64,000 nucleotides of DNA from Prochlorococcus sp. AG-402-L09. Lineage in GTDB: Bacteria > Cyanobacteriota > Cyanobacteriia > PCC-6307 > Cyanobiaceae. The notes beneath the pieces were generated by a model that ran no database searches, was not told the origin of the DNA, and saw only the letters and a program-made list of their open reading frames with translations. This document shows positions 55,353 through 64,000 of the stretch, piece by piece. Positions within the stretch are counted from its first letter, which is position 1; each line of letters opens with the position of its first letter. The translations under genes and the position numbers were made by a program. The stretch lies in the NCBI GenBank assembly GCA_003216715.1, contig QCIK01000006.1, forward strand, positions 1 to 64,000, written 5' to 3'.

Positions 55353-55897
55353 ACTTTTAGAATCTCAGCTTCTTTTTCTGAAAGCTTTTTTTCGATATCT
55401 TTAATAAAATTATCCGTCTCTTTCTGAATCGTTTCTTGTTCATCTCTGCTTTGATCTTCGGATAGGTCACCATCCTTTTCAGATTTTTTGACTCTCTCTA
55501 TTGCATCACGGCGTATATTTCTTAGGGCAACTTTTCCTTCCTCTGCATATTTGGATGCGAGTTTGCAAAATTCTTTTCTACGCTCTTCAGTTAATGGAGG
55601 AACATTAATACGAATTATTTTTCCATCATTGTTTGGAGTAAAACCTAGATCACTTGTTGCAATCGCTTTTTCAATGGTAGCTAATGAGCCTAAGTCAAAG
55701 GGTTGAATTGCTATCGTTTGAGAGTCAGGAGTAGTGATAGTTGCAAGTGACTTTAGAGGAGTTTCAGCCCCATAATATTCGACTGAAATTCTGTCTAGTA
55801 AAGATGTGTTTGCCCTTCCCGTCCTGATGGTATTGAAATTCCTCTGAGCTGCTTCTACCGATTTGGTCATTGTGGCTCTTAGCTCTTGGTTTGACAT
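55349..55897 (-). CDS. frr: ribosome recycling factor
   Basis: RRF with EF-G separates ribosomal subunits after termination. Sequence: [23 protein letters not shown] at the start, [43 protein letters not shown] and the helical end [21 protein letters not shown], all standard. The length of 182 is exact for the family. It is 50 bp downstream of pyrH on the same strand, the usual bacterial order pyrH-frr. Confidence 0.97.
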   Translation of the reverse strand: MSNQELRATMTKSVEAAQRNFNTIRTGRANTSLLDRISVEYYGAETPLKSLATITTPDSQTIAIQPFDLGSLATIEKAIATSDLGFTPNNDGKIIRINVPPLTEERRKEFCKLASKYAEEGKVALRNIRRDAIERVKKSEKDGDLSEDQSRDEQETIQKETDNFIKDIEKKLSEKEAEILKV

Positions 55898-55947
55898 TTA
55901 GATAATTTATTGCGAATTGATTTTAAAAAGGTTCAGATAGTTTAGTT

Positions 55948-56661
55948 TTAACTTGAATTAGATATTCTTGATCCAATTGGTTCGCCAGAAATAGCCTTAG
56001 CAATATTCCCAGGTTGGAAAATATTAAAAACAACTATTGGGATTTTATTATCTTTGCAAAGAGCAATAGCAGTGCTATCCATTACTCCTATTTCGTTAGC
56101 CAATACATCTTGAAAGGTGAGATTGTCATATTTGACAGCATCTGTGAATTTTTTTGGATCTCGATCGTAAACACCATCAACTTTCGTAGCCTTGAAAACA
56201 ACTTCTGCGTTGATTTCAGCGGCCCTAAGAGCGGCAGTAGTATCAGTTGTGAAAAATGGATTGCCGCACCCACCTCCAAAAACTACTACCCTTCCTTTTT
56301 CAAGATGTCTTATTGCTCTTCTCCTTATGTATGGTTCTGCAATCTGTTGCATGTCAATAGCAGATTGAACTCTTGTTGGTACTCCAGCTCTTTCTAATCC
56401 ATCTTGAAGTGTAATTGCATTCATTACCGTAGCAAGCATTCCTACGTAGTCAGCAGTGGCTCTATCCATTCCTGCCGCTGATCCTTTTAGACCTCTAAAG
56501 ATATTTCCACCGCCAACAACTATTGCTATTTGCGTACCATTTTCAACTACTTTTGAAACATCTTTGGCAATTGATTGAACAATTTCAGGATCAATCCCAT
56601 AAGGTTTTTCTCCCATAAGAGCTTCACCACTGAGTTTTATAAGTGCTCTAGAGTATGTCAT
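55948..56661 (-). CDS. pyrH: UMP kinase
   Basis: PyrH makes UDP from UMP and is an amino-acid-kinase-fold hexamer. Motifs: [20 protein letters not shown] at the start, [13 protein letters not shown] (about residues 48-60), [23 protein letters not shown] and [23 protein letters not shown] (in part), [14 protein letters not shown] at 56661 is preferred ([11 protein letters not shown]), giving 237 residues; an upstream non-ATG codon at 56691 would add ten. It is upstream of frr. Confidence 0.97.
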   Translation of the reverse strand: MTYSRALIKLSGEALMGEKPYGIDPEIVQSIAKDVSKVVENGTQIAIVVGGGNIFRGLKGSAAGMDRATADYVGMLATVMNAITLQDGLERAGVPTRVQSAIDMQQIAEPYIRRRAIRHLEKGRVVVFGGGCGNPFFTTDTTAALRAAEINAEVVFKATKVDGVYDRDPKKFTDAVKYDNLTFQDVLANEIGVMDSTAIALCKDNKIPIVVFNIFQPGNIAKAISGEPIGSRISNSS

Positions 56662-56758
56662 TAAAAATTCATAACAAGTTGACAGTAGCAAGTCCTGGGA
56701 GAACGTCTTTAAATCTGTATTGGATCCCTTGCGATGGAAATATTTTCAACTCTATAGA

Positions 56759-57451
56759 TCAATATTCAATTCCTTCTTGTGCTTTTACTCCTTGCTCTTT
56801 AAAGGGGTGGTGGATTAATTTCATTTCTGTCACAAGATCAGCTGAATCGATTAATTTTTTGGAAGCTCCTCTTCCAGTCAAGACTACATGTGTAAGCTCG
56901 GGGCGCAAAAGTATGCCATTTATAATTTCATCTTCATCTATGTATCCAAGTTTTATTGCAACAATAATCTCGTCTAAAATTATAAGTTTATAATTTGGGT
57001 CTTTAATGTAAGAAACCGCCTTTCTCCAACTTGACTTAACTAAATTGATATCTTTATTTCTATCTTGTGTTTCCCATGTGAACCCTTCCCCACATGCGTG
57101 AAACTTTAATTTGTCCCCAAAGATTTTCAAAGCCAATGACTCCCCTGGTTCCCATCCACCTTTGATAAATTGAATTATTGCAACTTTGTGGTTATGACCA
57201 ATAGTTCTTAATCCCATACCAAGAGCTGCTGTGGTTTTCCCTTTGCCTTGACCGGTATTAATTATTATTAGACCTTTTTCTTTATTTCTTTTTTTTAATC
57301 TTTGTGTTTGAACGTCTTTCCTTTTTTTCATCCTTTCTCTATATTTTTCTTCGGTAATATTTGGTATTAAATTACCCCCCATTCCTATTTTTTCTGCACT
57401 CTTATCTAGGTTTTTAAGTCTAGAATCTTCTTTAGGAATTTTATTTTTCAT
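56759..57451 (-). CDS. cobO: cob(I)alamin adenosyltransferase, CobO/BtuR type
   Basis: Transfers the adenosyl group of ATP to cob(I)alamin or cobyrinic acid diamide. P-loop GQGKGKTTAALGMGLRTIGH (about residues 68-87), VAIIQFIKGGWEPGES, KLIILDEIIVAIKLGYID and VVLTGRGASKKLIDSADLVTEM match CobA/CobO/BtuR. A basic N-terminal extension (KRKDVQTQRLKKRNKEKG) is typical. The length of 230 is normal. It stands next to pyrH on one side and the tyrosine recombinase on the other, all minus-strand. Confidence 0.93.
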   Translation of the reverse strand: MKNKIPKEDSRLKNLDKSAEKIGMGGNLIPNITEEKYRERMKKRKDVQTQRLKKRNKEKGLIIINTGQGKGKTTAALGMGLRTIGHNHKVAIIQFIKGGWEPGESLALKIFGDKLKFHACGEGFTWETQDRNKDINLVKSSWRKAVSYIKDPNYKLIILDEIIVAIKLGYIDEDEIINGILLRPELTHVVLTGRGASKKLIDSADLVTEMKLIHHPFKEQGVKAQEGIEY

Positions 57452-57531
57452 TTATTTGCTTAAATTTAATATGTTAATAAAAGAATAATTTATATAAATA
57501 ATTCATCTATAAATATTAATTATTCTTCTTG

Positions 57532-58695
57532 TTAACATTTGACTCTAGATAGAGCACTATCAACAGCAATTTGCTGATCTCTTCTTGTTATCCAATGATG
57601 ATAGGTTTTTGTATGTATTGACACTGAGTGTCCCATCATTTTTGCAGCCACAGTATTTGGTAGGCCTATTAAGATTGTTCTAACTGCCCATGCATGTCTT
57701 AGATCATAGGGGGTAAAAGATATTTTATATCTTCTGAATTGTTCAGATACTCTTCTTCCGATATGTTGAAGAGTTGTCTCTTTTAGATCTGTTTTGATAT
57801 CTGGGAGTAAATCTGAAATATCAGTTATGTTGTCTAGCTCAAATAAGCCAACCCATTCAGGATGAAATGGCCAAACTTGATGCTCTCCTGTTTTTGTTTT
57901 CGGGAAAACCCGAAGTATTTTATCCCCGCCTTTTTTTAAACAAGATAAGTCACTAAAAAAGACTTCATGATTTCTAAGCCCGTAGGTTGCCATTAACCCA
58001 AAAACAAATCTCCATTTTGGATTTGGTATTAATTGAAAGCTATTAATAATCTCTTCATCACTAGGTAATTCTCTGAAATTAGATTCGTTTATTCCATACC
58101 CACTTTGAAGTTGTTTCCAGTTCTCAGGTAGCTTTAATTTAAGGTGTCTAGCTAAAGCCCCTAAAGCAATTCCACATTGTTGTCTGCTCCTTGAATTTTC
58201 TTTGTAACTTAAAAGGATTTTTACTAGAAGCTCCTTGTTTAATGTAAGACTAGATTTATGACTTACTCCAATCAATCTGTTCAAATATGGTTTGTAAGCA
58301 GACTGCCAAGTGCTGATCATTCCTGCTTGTGATTTGCTCCTGGATGTATCAGAAAAAAAATTTTTTTTAAAGCTTTCTATTTCATTGCTTACTGCGGTTT
58401 TATTAGTCTTTGTTGATGAGATGGCTTTTTCTTTAATCCAATTAGACCAGCAAAACTGACTTATTTTGAGTTGATAGTCAATTAACTCTATAGCCTTTTT
58501 AGCTTCTTCTAAACCGTTAATGTTAAAAGGGAGCTTAAGACTTATTCTTTGAACTTTGGAAAGATTTGGAGATTTCTTATCCGGTAAAGAGCCTCGAATG
58601 TTTAAAACTTTACCCCTTTTTTCAACTCTTAGATTGATCCCCTTTGATTCAAGGTCTTGATTGAGATCTATTAACTTTTGATTCTCGTCCATCAT
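57532..58695 (-). CDS. tyrosine recombinase / phage-integrase family protein
   Basis: A 387-residue protein with a C-terminal tyrosine recombinase domain. The catalytic pattern is: Arg in LMATYGLRNHEVFFSDL (about residues 232-248), Arg in FTPYDLRHAWAVRTILIGL, where the usual His before xxR is Tyr, then MMGHSVSIHTKTYHHW with the nucleophile Tyr. The N-terminal part is basic and contains a SAM-like DNA-binding region. No excisionase, phage genes or att-like repeats border it. I recall a homologue at a similar place in other Prochlorococcus genomes, so it could be a domesticated gene. ATG 58695 or the next codon. Confidence 0.85.
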   Translation of the reverse strand: MMDENQKLIDLNQDLESKGINLRVEKRGKVLNIRGSLPDKKSPNLSKVQRISLKLPFNINGLEEAKKAIELIDYQLKISQFCWSNWIKEKAISSTKTNKTAVSNEIESFKKNFFSDTSRSKSQAGMISTWQSAYKPYLNRLIGVSHKSSLTLNKELLVKILLSYKENSRSRQQCGIALGALARHLKLKLPENWKQLQSGYGINESNFRELPSDEEIINSFQLIPNPKWRFVFGLMATYGLRNHEVFFSDLSCLKKGGDKILRVFPKTKTGEHQVWPFHPEWVGLFELDNITDISDLLPDIKTDLKETTLQHIGRRVSEQFRRYKISFTPYDLRHAWAVRTILIGLPNTVAAKMMGHSVSIHTKTYHHWITRRDQQIAVDSALSRVKC

Positions 58696-58761
58696 CCTGT
58701 AAATTTAGCTAGCTTTACTTTGAAAAGGGTTTTATATCCTTTATAAGGAGTTTTTTCTAAA

Positions 58762-59937
58762 ATGGCTCGGGTTGGTGTCCTCTTATTAAATCTCGGAGGT
58801 CCTGAGAGGATTAAAGATGTTGGTCCATTCTTGTATAATTTATTCTCTGATCCAGAGATAATTCGTTTACCAGTTCGTGCTTTTCAAAAACCTCTTGCTT
58901 GGCTTATAAGCTTATTGAGAAGTAGTAAGTCTCAACAGGCTTACATGTCAATTGGAGGCGGCTCCCCTTTACGTCGTATCACTGAGCAACAGGCAAGAGA
59001 ACTTCAAAGTTATCTTAGAAAGCTAGGAATAGATGCAACAACCTATGTTGCAATGAGATATTGGCATCCATTTACTGAGTCAGCCGTAGCGGATATAAAG
59101 GCAGACGGTGTCAGTGAAGTTGTTGTTTTGCCTCTTTATCCTCATTTTTCTATAAGTACAAGTGGATCAAGTTTTAGAGAATTAAAAAGATTAAGAGATT
59201 GCGACTCTGAGTTTGAAAAATTATCAATTCGTTGCATACGTAGCTGGTTTGATCATCCAGCCTATGTATCTTCAATGGCCAACTTAATAAAGAAGCAAAT
59301 CCTTGCTTGTGATTCACCTCAAGAGGCTCACGTTTTTTTTACTGCGCATGGTGTTCCTAAAAGCTATGTAGAAGAAGCTGGAGATCCTTATCAAGATCAA
59401 ATACAAAACTGTTCAATTTTGATCATTGACCAGCTTGAAAATTCACTCGGATTTAGTAATTCATTCTCACTTGCTTACCAAAGTAGAGTGGGGCCAGAAG
59501 AGTGGCTACAACCATATACTGAAGATGTATTAGAAAAACTTGGAAAATCCGGCGTTAAAGAACTTGTCGTTGTACCAATAAGCTTTGTGAGTGAACATAT
59601 TGAAACACTCCAAGAGATTGATATTGAGTACAAAGAAATTGCTCATGAAAATGGAATTGTTAATTTTAAAAGAGTTCCAGCACTTGATACGTATCCACTT
59701 TTTATAGAAGGATTGGCTGATCTAGTCTCTTCTTGCTTAAACGGAGAGGGAGTCAGTTTGGAGGAAGCATCAAAATTGCCAGAAAGAGTAAAACTTTATC
59801 CTCAGGAAAAATGGCAGTGGGGATGGAACAACAGCTCGGAAGTTTGGAATGGAAGAGTTGCAATGATTGTTTTTCTTTGTTTCTTAATGGAATTAATAAT
59901 TGGTGATGGACCTCTACACCAAATAGGTTTGTTGTAA
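58762..59937 (+). CDS. hemH: ferrochelatase with C-terminal chlorophyll-binding-type helix
   Basis: HemH inserts Fe2+ into protoporphyrin IX. The core has [21 protein letters not shown] at the start, [29 protein letters not shown], the active-site region [22 protein letters not shown] (in part) and [18 protein letters not shown]. After the enzyme domain (to about residue 320), a linker leads to [20 protein letters not shown], an LHC/HLIP-type helix with the chlorophyll-binding pattern, as known in cyanobacterial ferrochelatase. The length of 391 is usual. Divergent from the recombinase. Confidence 0.97.
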   Translation: MARVGVLLLNLGGPERIKDVGPFLYNLFSDPEIIRLPVRAFQKPLAWLISLLRSSKSQQAYMSIGGGSPLRRITEQQARELQSYLRKLGIDATTYVAMRYWHPFTESAVADIKADGVSEVVVLPLYPHFSISTSGSSFRELKRLRDCDSEFEKLSIRCIRSWFDHPAYVSSMANLIKKQILACDSPQEAHVFFTAHGVPKSYVEEAGDPYQDQIQNCSILIIDQLENSLGFSNSFSLAYQSRVGPEEWLQPYTEDVLEKLGKSGVKELVVVPISFVSEHIETLQEIDIEYKEIAHENGIVNFKRVPALDTYPLFIEGLADLVSSCLNGEGVSLEEASKLPERVKLYPQEKWQWGWNNSSEVWNGRVAMIVFLCFLMELIIGDGPLHQIGLL

Positions 59938-60082
59938 AGAATTAAATTAACTATAAATATTAATTAATTTACTAACTTTTTAGTTTTTAAAACTAAGTAA
60001 ATTTAATTAAATCTTTGCTTAATTTAGATTAATTGAAATTAAGCCTACTAGGATTTATTGTTAGCTTAGATTTCTTTTTGCC

Positions 60083-61846
60083 GTGACCCTGACTTCTGCG
60101 CCTAATGATATGGAAGATTCAGGAATACAAACTCAATATGAGATATCAGGTGCTGATGCCCTTATGGATTCTCTTCGTAGGCATGGAGTAGATACTATTT
60201 TTGGTTATCCAGGAGGAGCAATTCTTCCAATATATGATGCAGTTTATAAATCAGAGGAAGAAGGCTGGCTAAGACATATCCTAGTTCGACATGAGCAAGG
60301 AGGTACTCATGCTGCTGATGGTTTTGCTAGAGCGACTGGGAAAGTGGGAGTCTGTTTTGGCACATCAGGTCCTGGGGCTACAAATCTAGTTACAGGAATA
60401 GCCACGGCTCAAATGGATTCAGTGCCGCTTGTCGTAATTACAGGACAAGTACCAAGACCTGCTATAGGTACTGATGCTTTTCAAGAAACAGATATTTTTG
60501 GGATCACACTTCCAATTGTTAAACATTCATGGGTTGTAAGAGATCCAGCTGAAATTGCCAAAATTGTCGCTCAGGCTTTTCTCATCGCCTCATCGGGTAG
60601 ACCAGGTCCTGTTTTGATTGACATACCAAAAGATGTTGGGCAAGAAATGTTTAAATATAGACCTGTTGAACCAGGTTCAATTACCCCCCCAGGCTTTGAA
60701 CTTCCATTTGCGCCAGAACATAAGGCCATAAGTGAAGCCTTAGATCTAATTGAACGTTCTGAGAAACCACTTCTTTACGTGGGTGGAGGTGTTATTTCTG
60801 CTGGAGCTCATGAAACTCTTGCCGCGATTGCTAATAGATATCAAATACCCGTAACAACAACTTTGATGGGGAAAGGAGCTTTTGATGAACGTGAACCACT
60901 ATCAGTTGGGATGCTTGGGATGCATGGAACAGCTTATGCAAACTTTGCTGTAACTGAATGTGATTTGTTGATTGCCATTGGAGCAAGATTTGATGACAGA
61001 GTTACTGGCAAATTGGATACTTTTGCTCCAAATGCAAAAGTAATTCATTTTGAGATTGATCCAGCTGAAATAAATAAAAATAGAATCGTTGAAGTTTCAG
61101 TATTAGGAGACGTTGGTATTAGCCTTGTTAAATTATTAGATCTAAGTAATCAAAGAAAAATAAATCCAAGAACTTCTAGCTGGCTTAACAAAATCAAAAA
61201 TTGGAAAAATAATTTTCCTTTAATTACTCCGCCAAAAGAAGGAGAAATTTATCCACAGGAAGTATTAATAGCATTAAGAGATTTGGCCCGAGATGCTTAC
61301 ATAACTACTGATGTTGGACAACATCAGATGTGGGCGGCTCAGTATTTGTTAAATGGACCAAGACAATGGATTAGCAGTGCTGGTCTTGGAACAATGGGTT
61401 TTGGGATGCCTGCAGCAATGGGAGTTAAAGTTGCTTTGCCTGAAGAGCAAGTGATTTGTATCGCTGGAGATGCAAGTATCTTGATGAACATTCAAGAGCT
61501 TGGAACCATTGCTCAATACAAATTGAATTTAAAAGTTATTATTATCAATAATCATTGGCAAGGGATGGTTAGGCAATGGCAAGAAAGTTTTTATGATGAA
61601 CGATATTCTGCCTCTAATATGTCTGTTGGGGAACCTGACTTTATTTTATTATCTAAGGCTTTTGGTATTGAGGGCATTGTAATTTCTGAGAGAGATCAGC
61701 TAATACCTCAACTTCAGAAAGCTTTAGCGAATGAAGGACCTGTTCTTATTAATGTCAATGTAAGAAAAGATGAAAATTGTTATCCAATGGTGCCACCCGG
61801 AAAAAGTAATGCTCAAATGGTTGGTATCTCTGATAAAAATGAATAA
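60083..61846 (+). CDS. ilvB: acetolactate synthase large (catalytic) subunit
   Basis: Catalyses the first common step of branched-chain amino acid synthesis with thiamine diphosphate, FAD and Mg2+. Motifs: DTIFGYPGGAILPIYDAVY at the start, RHEQGGTHAADGFARATGKVGVC (catalytic Glu), TSGPGATNLVTGIATA, and the ThDP motif ICIAGDASILMNIQELGTIAQY ending VIIINNHWQGMVRQWQ. The length of 587 is normal. The start is GTG at 60083. The 145-bp AT-rich spacer upstream has an imperfect inverted repeat (TAGTTTT/AAAACTA at 59981-59995). Confidence 0.96.
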   Translation: MTLTSAPNDMEDSGIQTQYEISGADALMDSLRRHGVDTIFGYPGGAILPIYDAVYKSEEEGWLRHILVRHEQGGTHAADGFARATGKVGVCFGTSGPGATNLVTGIATAQMDSVPLVVITGQVPRPAIGTDAFQETDIFGITLPIVKHSWVVRDPAEIAKIVAQAFLIASSGRPGPVLIDIPKDVGQEMFKYRPVEPGSITPPGFELPFAPEHKAISEALDLIERSEKPLLYVGGGVISAGAHETLAAIANRYQIPVTTTLMGKGAFDEREPLSVGMLGMHGTAYANFAVTECDLLIAIGARFDDRVTGKLDTFAPNAKVIHFEIDPAEINKNRIVEVSVLGDVGISLVKLLDLSNQRKINPRTSSWLNKIKNWKNNFPLITPPKEGEIYPQEVLIALRDLARDAYITTDVGQHQMWAAQYLLNGPRQWISSAGLGTMGFGMPAAMGVKVALPEEQVICIAGDASILMNIQELGTIAQYKLNLKVIIINNHWQGMVRQWQESFYDERYSASNMSVGEPDFILLSKAFGIEGIVISERDQLIPQLQKALANEGPVLINVNVRKDENCYPMVPPGKSNAQMVGISDKNE

Positions 61847-61866
61847 ACAATGATTAAAAATTATTT

Positions 61867-62214
61867 ATGAATAAGTTTTCTATAAAGGTTTTAATTTTAG
61901 TCGTATCATTTTTTTGTTTTTTTTCGCATGTTTATGCTGCTGAAATTTTGCAAGTCAGTAGCTCGTCAGTGTTGCTAATCGGAGATAATAATCGTACCTA
62001 TACTGTAAAAATAGCATGTGCAGAAATCAGTCCTGATTTAGAAGAAAGATCTGTTAACTGGTTGAAAAAACAATTACCAAGGCATACAAAAGTCAATTTA
62101 AAACCCAAGGGCTCTATAGATGGAGTTCTAGTGGCTAAAGTTATTCCTTTTAATAGTAATATTGATATTACTGAGAAATATATAAATGAAGGGCTTGCAA
62201 TAAATAAATGCTAA
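61867..62214 (+). CDS. small exported protein, distantly SNase-like, function unknown
   Basis: A 115-residue protein with a signal peptide (KVLILVVSFFCFFSHVYA, cut after about residue 24). The mature part is EILQVSSSSVLLIGDNNRTY followed by TVKIACAEISPD, NWLKKQLPRHTKVNLKP and KYINEGLAINKC. The order of short strands and a helix recalls a staphylococcal-nuclease-like OB fold, but the catalytic Arg-Asp-Glu set is not obvious. Two Cys could form a disulfide. It follows ilvB by 20 bp, perhaps in one transcript. Confidence 0.6.
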   Translation: MNKFSIKVLILVVSFFCFFSHVYAAEILQVSSSSVLLIGDNNRTYTVKIACAEISPDLEERSVNWLKKQLPRHTKVNLKPKGSIDGVLVAKVIPFNSNIDITEKYINEGLAINKC

Positions 62215-62243
62215 ATTAGTTAAAGAATATTATTGATATATTA

Positions 62244-63002
62244 TTATGAGTAGATGCAACTCCATTGCCTTGAATTAGTATTGTCTCTTCTGTAAGAGTT
62301 AAATAATTTTGGATTTGAGTAGGTACAAAGTCTATTGATATTTATTTGGGATTGTTTGATACCTTCTTTCAATAATTGTAAGATCGCAGCAGCTTTTATA
62401 TCAAAAAATATCCTATCAGTGTCGGAGTCTTTTTTGAATAAGTGAATCATATCTTCTTTATCTCTGTCAATAATGCAACAACTTTTTTCTAAATAGCTTT
62501 TCCCTGTAATTTGAATGATTAGATCAGCAACATCTTTTATCTTTACTTGATATTTTTCTCCTGTAATAGAAGGTCCAATAGAAAAAACTAAATTGTTTTT
62601 ATTAGATCCAATCCTTTTTAATCTTTTTATTGTTTTTGAGATAACTTTCTTTTTGAGACCTTTTAATCCAGAATGGCAAGCTGCGATGTTTCTGGTCTTT
62701 GTATCAGCAATTAGTATAGGTATACAATCTGCTGAATAGATCCATAGGCTTTGATTCTGCTGATTTGTTATAAGGCAATCTCCGATTTTGTTTTTTAAAT
62801 TAAATGAATTATTTACTTGAATTACTTTATTGCTATGAACCTGCTCTAAATAATGAATGTTAGAAGTTAGATTAAGTTCGTTTTGTAAATCTATTGGTTC
62901 ATTTTTCTTTGATCTTTTTGTGAAAAATGCATGTTTAAAATGATTGGCTCTTAATAGAGCAGATTCAAAATACTTAATATTCTCATAATTGATTAACTTC
63001 AT
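62244..63002 (-). CDS. pgeF: PgeF/YfiH-type multicopper-oxidase-like (polyphenol oxidase family) protein
   Basis: Family members (YfiH, LACC1) were called laccases; they are now linked to purine nucleoside phosphorylysis and peptidoglycan editing. Key residues: HFKHAFFTKRSKKNEP at about residues 21-36, YLEQVHSNKVIQV (His), LWIYSADCIPILIADT (Cys), IAACHSGLKGLKKKVI (His). The usual CxHC zinc set is thus present. The length of 252 is normal. Convergent with the small exported protein gene. Confidence 0.9.
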   Translation of the reverse strand: MKLINYENIKYFESALLRANHFKHAFFTKRSKKNEPIDLQNELNLTSNIHYLEQVHSNKVIQVNNSFNLKNKIGDCLITNQQNQSLWIYSADCIPILIADTKTRNIAACHSGLKGLKKKVISKTIKRLKRIGSNKNNLVFSIGPSITGEKYQVKIKDVADLIIQITGKSYLEKSCCIIDRDKEDMIHLFKKDSDTDRIFFDIKAAAILQLLKEGIKQSQININRLCTYSNPKLFNSYRRDNTNSRQWSCIYS

Positions 63003-63065
63003 TCATTCTATTGATTTTATATTTTAAGCATAAAGCCAAATTGAATTGTATTTTTGGTCAAAATG

Positions 63066-63953
63066 TTAAATCTCTCCAATGTCTCTTAGCATCCAAAACC
63101 CATCTAGAGAATTTTCTTCAGGACTTTTTTGAATTGAAATAAATTGAAGTCCATCTGCATCTCTTTTCGTATTTAAAAAATTATTTTCAATAGCATTTTT
63201 TGCTTCTTCGTCTACATCAGTTACTAGCCATCTATCGGCTTGACCTGCTTCTAGAATTAGTTGGGTTCCTTCTATTAAAAGCTTTACTGGTTCAAGTCCA
63301 CCTAGCCAGGCAGAGAGTGCCAAGGATCTTTTTGAGCTAAAGAGCCTAATACCTGGAATTGAAATATTTTGATTAATTGAATCTTTTATGGGTATTAAAT
63401 TAGAAAACTCTATTTCCCATTCATCGGCCTCTCTCAATGTATTTAGGGATAGAGAAGCAAAGCTCCAAGAGTCTCCTCTGACTTCCTCTGGAAGTGGTAT
63501 CGCTTGGTTTGTGATTGGGCTTGATGGAGGAGCAAGATTAATGCCTGTATATCCTTTTTGATTAGGATAAAAATTTCTTTCTCTTTCAATAAGCCACTCC
63601 AATAATGAATATGTTCTTCTGCTAGAGATTAGTTCAATTCCAATTTGATCTGCTGCACGTTTTATCATTGTTTTCATAGAAGATCGCCAACAACGTATAA
63701 CTGAAGGTTTATCCCATCCTTGTGAATTGGCTTTGTCAATAGCCTCCTCTAAAGCATCTTTTAACCAAATAGAATTAACATTTGATGCCGGACAAATTTT
63801 TTCCCATTTAAAGGTTTTTGTATCTTTAAAACTATTTGTAGTTGTAATTAATAATTCCCATCTTTTTTTTCCATCATCATCAATTATGGGTCGGGAATAA
63901 AAGTCTATTTCCCAATCTGTTTTTTTTAAATCAGGTTTTTTTGAAACAATCAC
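63066..63953 (-). CDS. tab2: Tab2-family protein (DUF1092), RNA-binding in photosystem I/II expression
   Basis: Homologue of Tab2/ATAB2, which in algae and plants is needed for translation of PSI (and PSII) mRNAs such as psaB. Sequence matches: WEIDFYSRPIIDDDGKKRWELLI at about residues 14-36, RCWRSSMKTMIKRAADQIGIE, YSLLEWLIERERNFYP, and the end SPEENSLDGFWMLRDIGEI. The length of 295 fits. In cyanobacteria the exact target is unproven. The region 63954-64000 upstream of it holds no gene I can see. Confidence 0.9.
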   Translation of the reverse strand: MIVSKKPDLKKTDWEIDFYSRPIIDDDGKKRWELLITTTNSFKDTKTFKWEKICPASNVNSIWLKDALEEAIDKANSQGWDKPSVIRCWRSSMKTMIKRAADQIGIELISSRRTYSLLEWLIERERNFYPNQKGYTGINLAPPSSPITNQAIPLPEEVRGDSWSFASLSLNTLREADEWEIEFSNLIPIKDSINQNISIPGIRLFSSKRSLALSAWLGGLEPVKLLIEGTQLILEAGQADRWLVTDVDEEAKNAIENNFLNTKRDADGLQFISIQKSPEENSLDGFWMLRDIGEI

Positions 63954-64000
63954 AATTTTTTTTCTTCAATGTAATTTTATGAGGATAAGTTGATTAGTTT

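Noticed and set aside
56014-56397. Plus-strand 127-residue frame inside pyrH
   Set aside because: Antisense shadow of a strongly conserved gene, with low-complexity, Cys- and Asn-rich translation.
57532-58695. Prophage or genomic island
   Set aside because: Only one recombinase is present; neighbours cobO, pyrH and hemH are core genes and no tRNA-associated repeats were seen.
59966-60003. Terminator after hemH
   Set aside because: Inverted repeats TTTACT/AGTAAA and TAGTTTT/AAAACTA exist, but the stem is interrupted and no T tract follows.

Overview
The window looks like a compact, AT-rich piece (G+C in the mid-30s percent by eye, not computed) of a marine picocyanobacterial chromosome, almost certainly Prochlorococcus. 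The base composition looks more like a low-light, NATL- or SS120-like clade than the very AT-rich high-light clades, but the clade is a guess. The evidence is: adjacent petC-petA for the cytochrome b6f complex; psb27 for photosystem II assembly; a ferrochelatase with a C-terminal chlorophyll-binding-type helix; a cyanobacterial Tab2 homologue; the 62-residue hyperconserved protein of marine picocyanobacteria between tRNA-Asp and tRNA-Trp; several small proteins I know only from cyanobacteria; and very short intergenic gaps with frequent tail-to-tail overlaps.

Layout. 0-7.7 kb: gmk (cut by the window edge), a frameshifted NFACT/RqcH-type gene, tatC, a DUF3067 gene, petC-petA, lgt, cobM and a RodZ-like HTH membrane protein. 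7.6-12.9 kb: a 5'-truncated ppx abutting a Na+/H+ antiporter, a frameshifted gltX, tRNA-Asp, hcp, tRNA-Trp and rplS, then a structured rplS-map spacer. 12.9-20.6 kb: map, an SDR, a DRTGG/BioD-like protein, a DprA/LOG-like Rossmann protein, yajQ, an SPFH protein, hemL and xth. 20.6-27.4 kb: two unknown genes, larC, a UPF0104 membrane protein, then a minus-strand cluster yjbQ, phhB, cobW-like GTPase and an Fe(III) ABC permease. 27.6-34.9 kb: M32 carboxypeptidase, a first pyrophosphatase, hemC, rpoD, a small G+C-richer island with a possible 49-codon ORF and strong hairpins, and priA. 34.9-49.3 kb: DUF3153/TPR protein, argB, DUF2854, ssb, cobK, cutA, a PfkB kinase, purA, psb27, proS, a second pyrophosphatase, Spx/ArsC-like, lepB, a dihydroorotase-like protein with a degraded active site, and a double phosphoglycerate-mutase-type protein. 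49.4-64 kb: a CPBP protease, an FtsL-like protein with ftsI, tal, a geranylgeranyl-reductase-like oxidoreductase, frr, pyrH, cobO, a tyrosine recombinase, hemH, ilvB, a small exported protein, pgeF and tab2.

How the genes fit together. This is core chromosome: tetrapyrrole synthesis (hemL, hemC, hemH) and scattered cobalamin steps (cobM, cobK, cobO) sit among photosynthetic electron transport, translation (gltX, proS, rplS, frr, map, two tRNAs), transcription (rpoD), replication restart (priA) and central metabolism (tal, ilvB, argB, purA, pyrH). I see no prophage, IS element, CRISPR array or genomic island. The only mobile-element-like gene is one tyrosine recombinase with no accompanying phage genes.

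The main anomalies are three damaged reading frames in the first 11.5 kb: the NFACT gene (frame change near 1103), ppx (5' part missing at about 8825) and gltX (frame change at an A6 run at 10332-10337). gltX should be essential, so a base-call error, an assembly error or slippage should be considered before calling it a pseudogene. The most plausible undescribed elements are the structured island at about 32365-32606 and the hairpin plus T-tract at 12690-12763, both possible small RNAs. I found no clearly novel multi-gene system.
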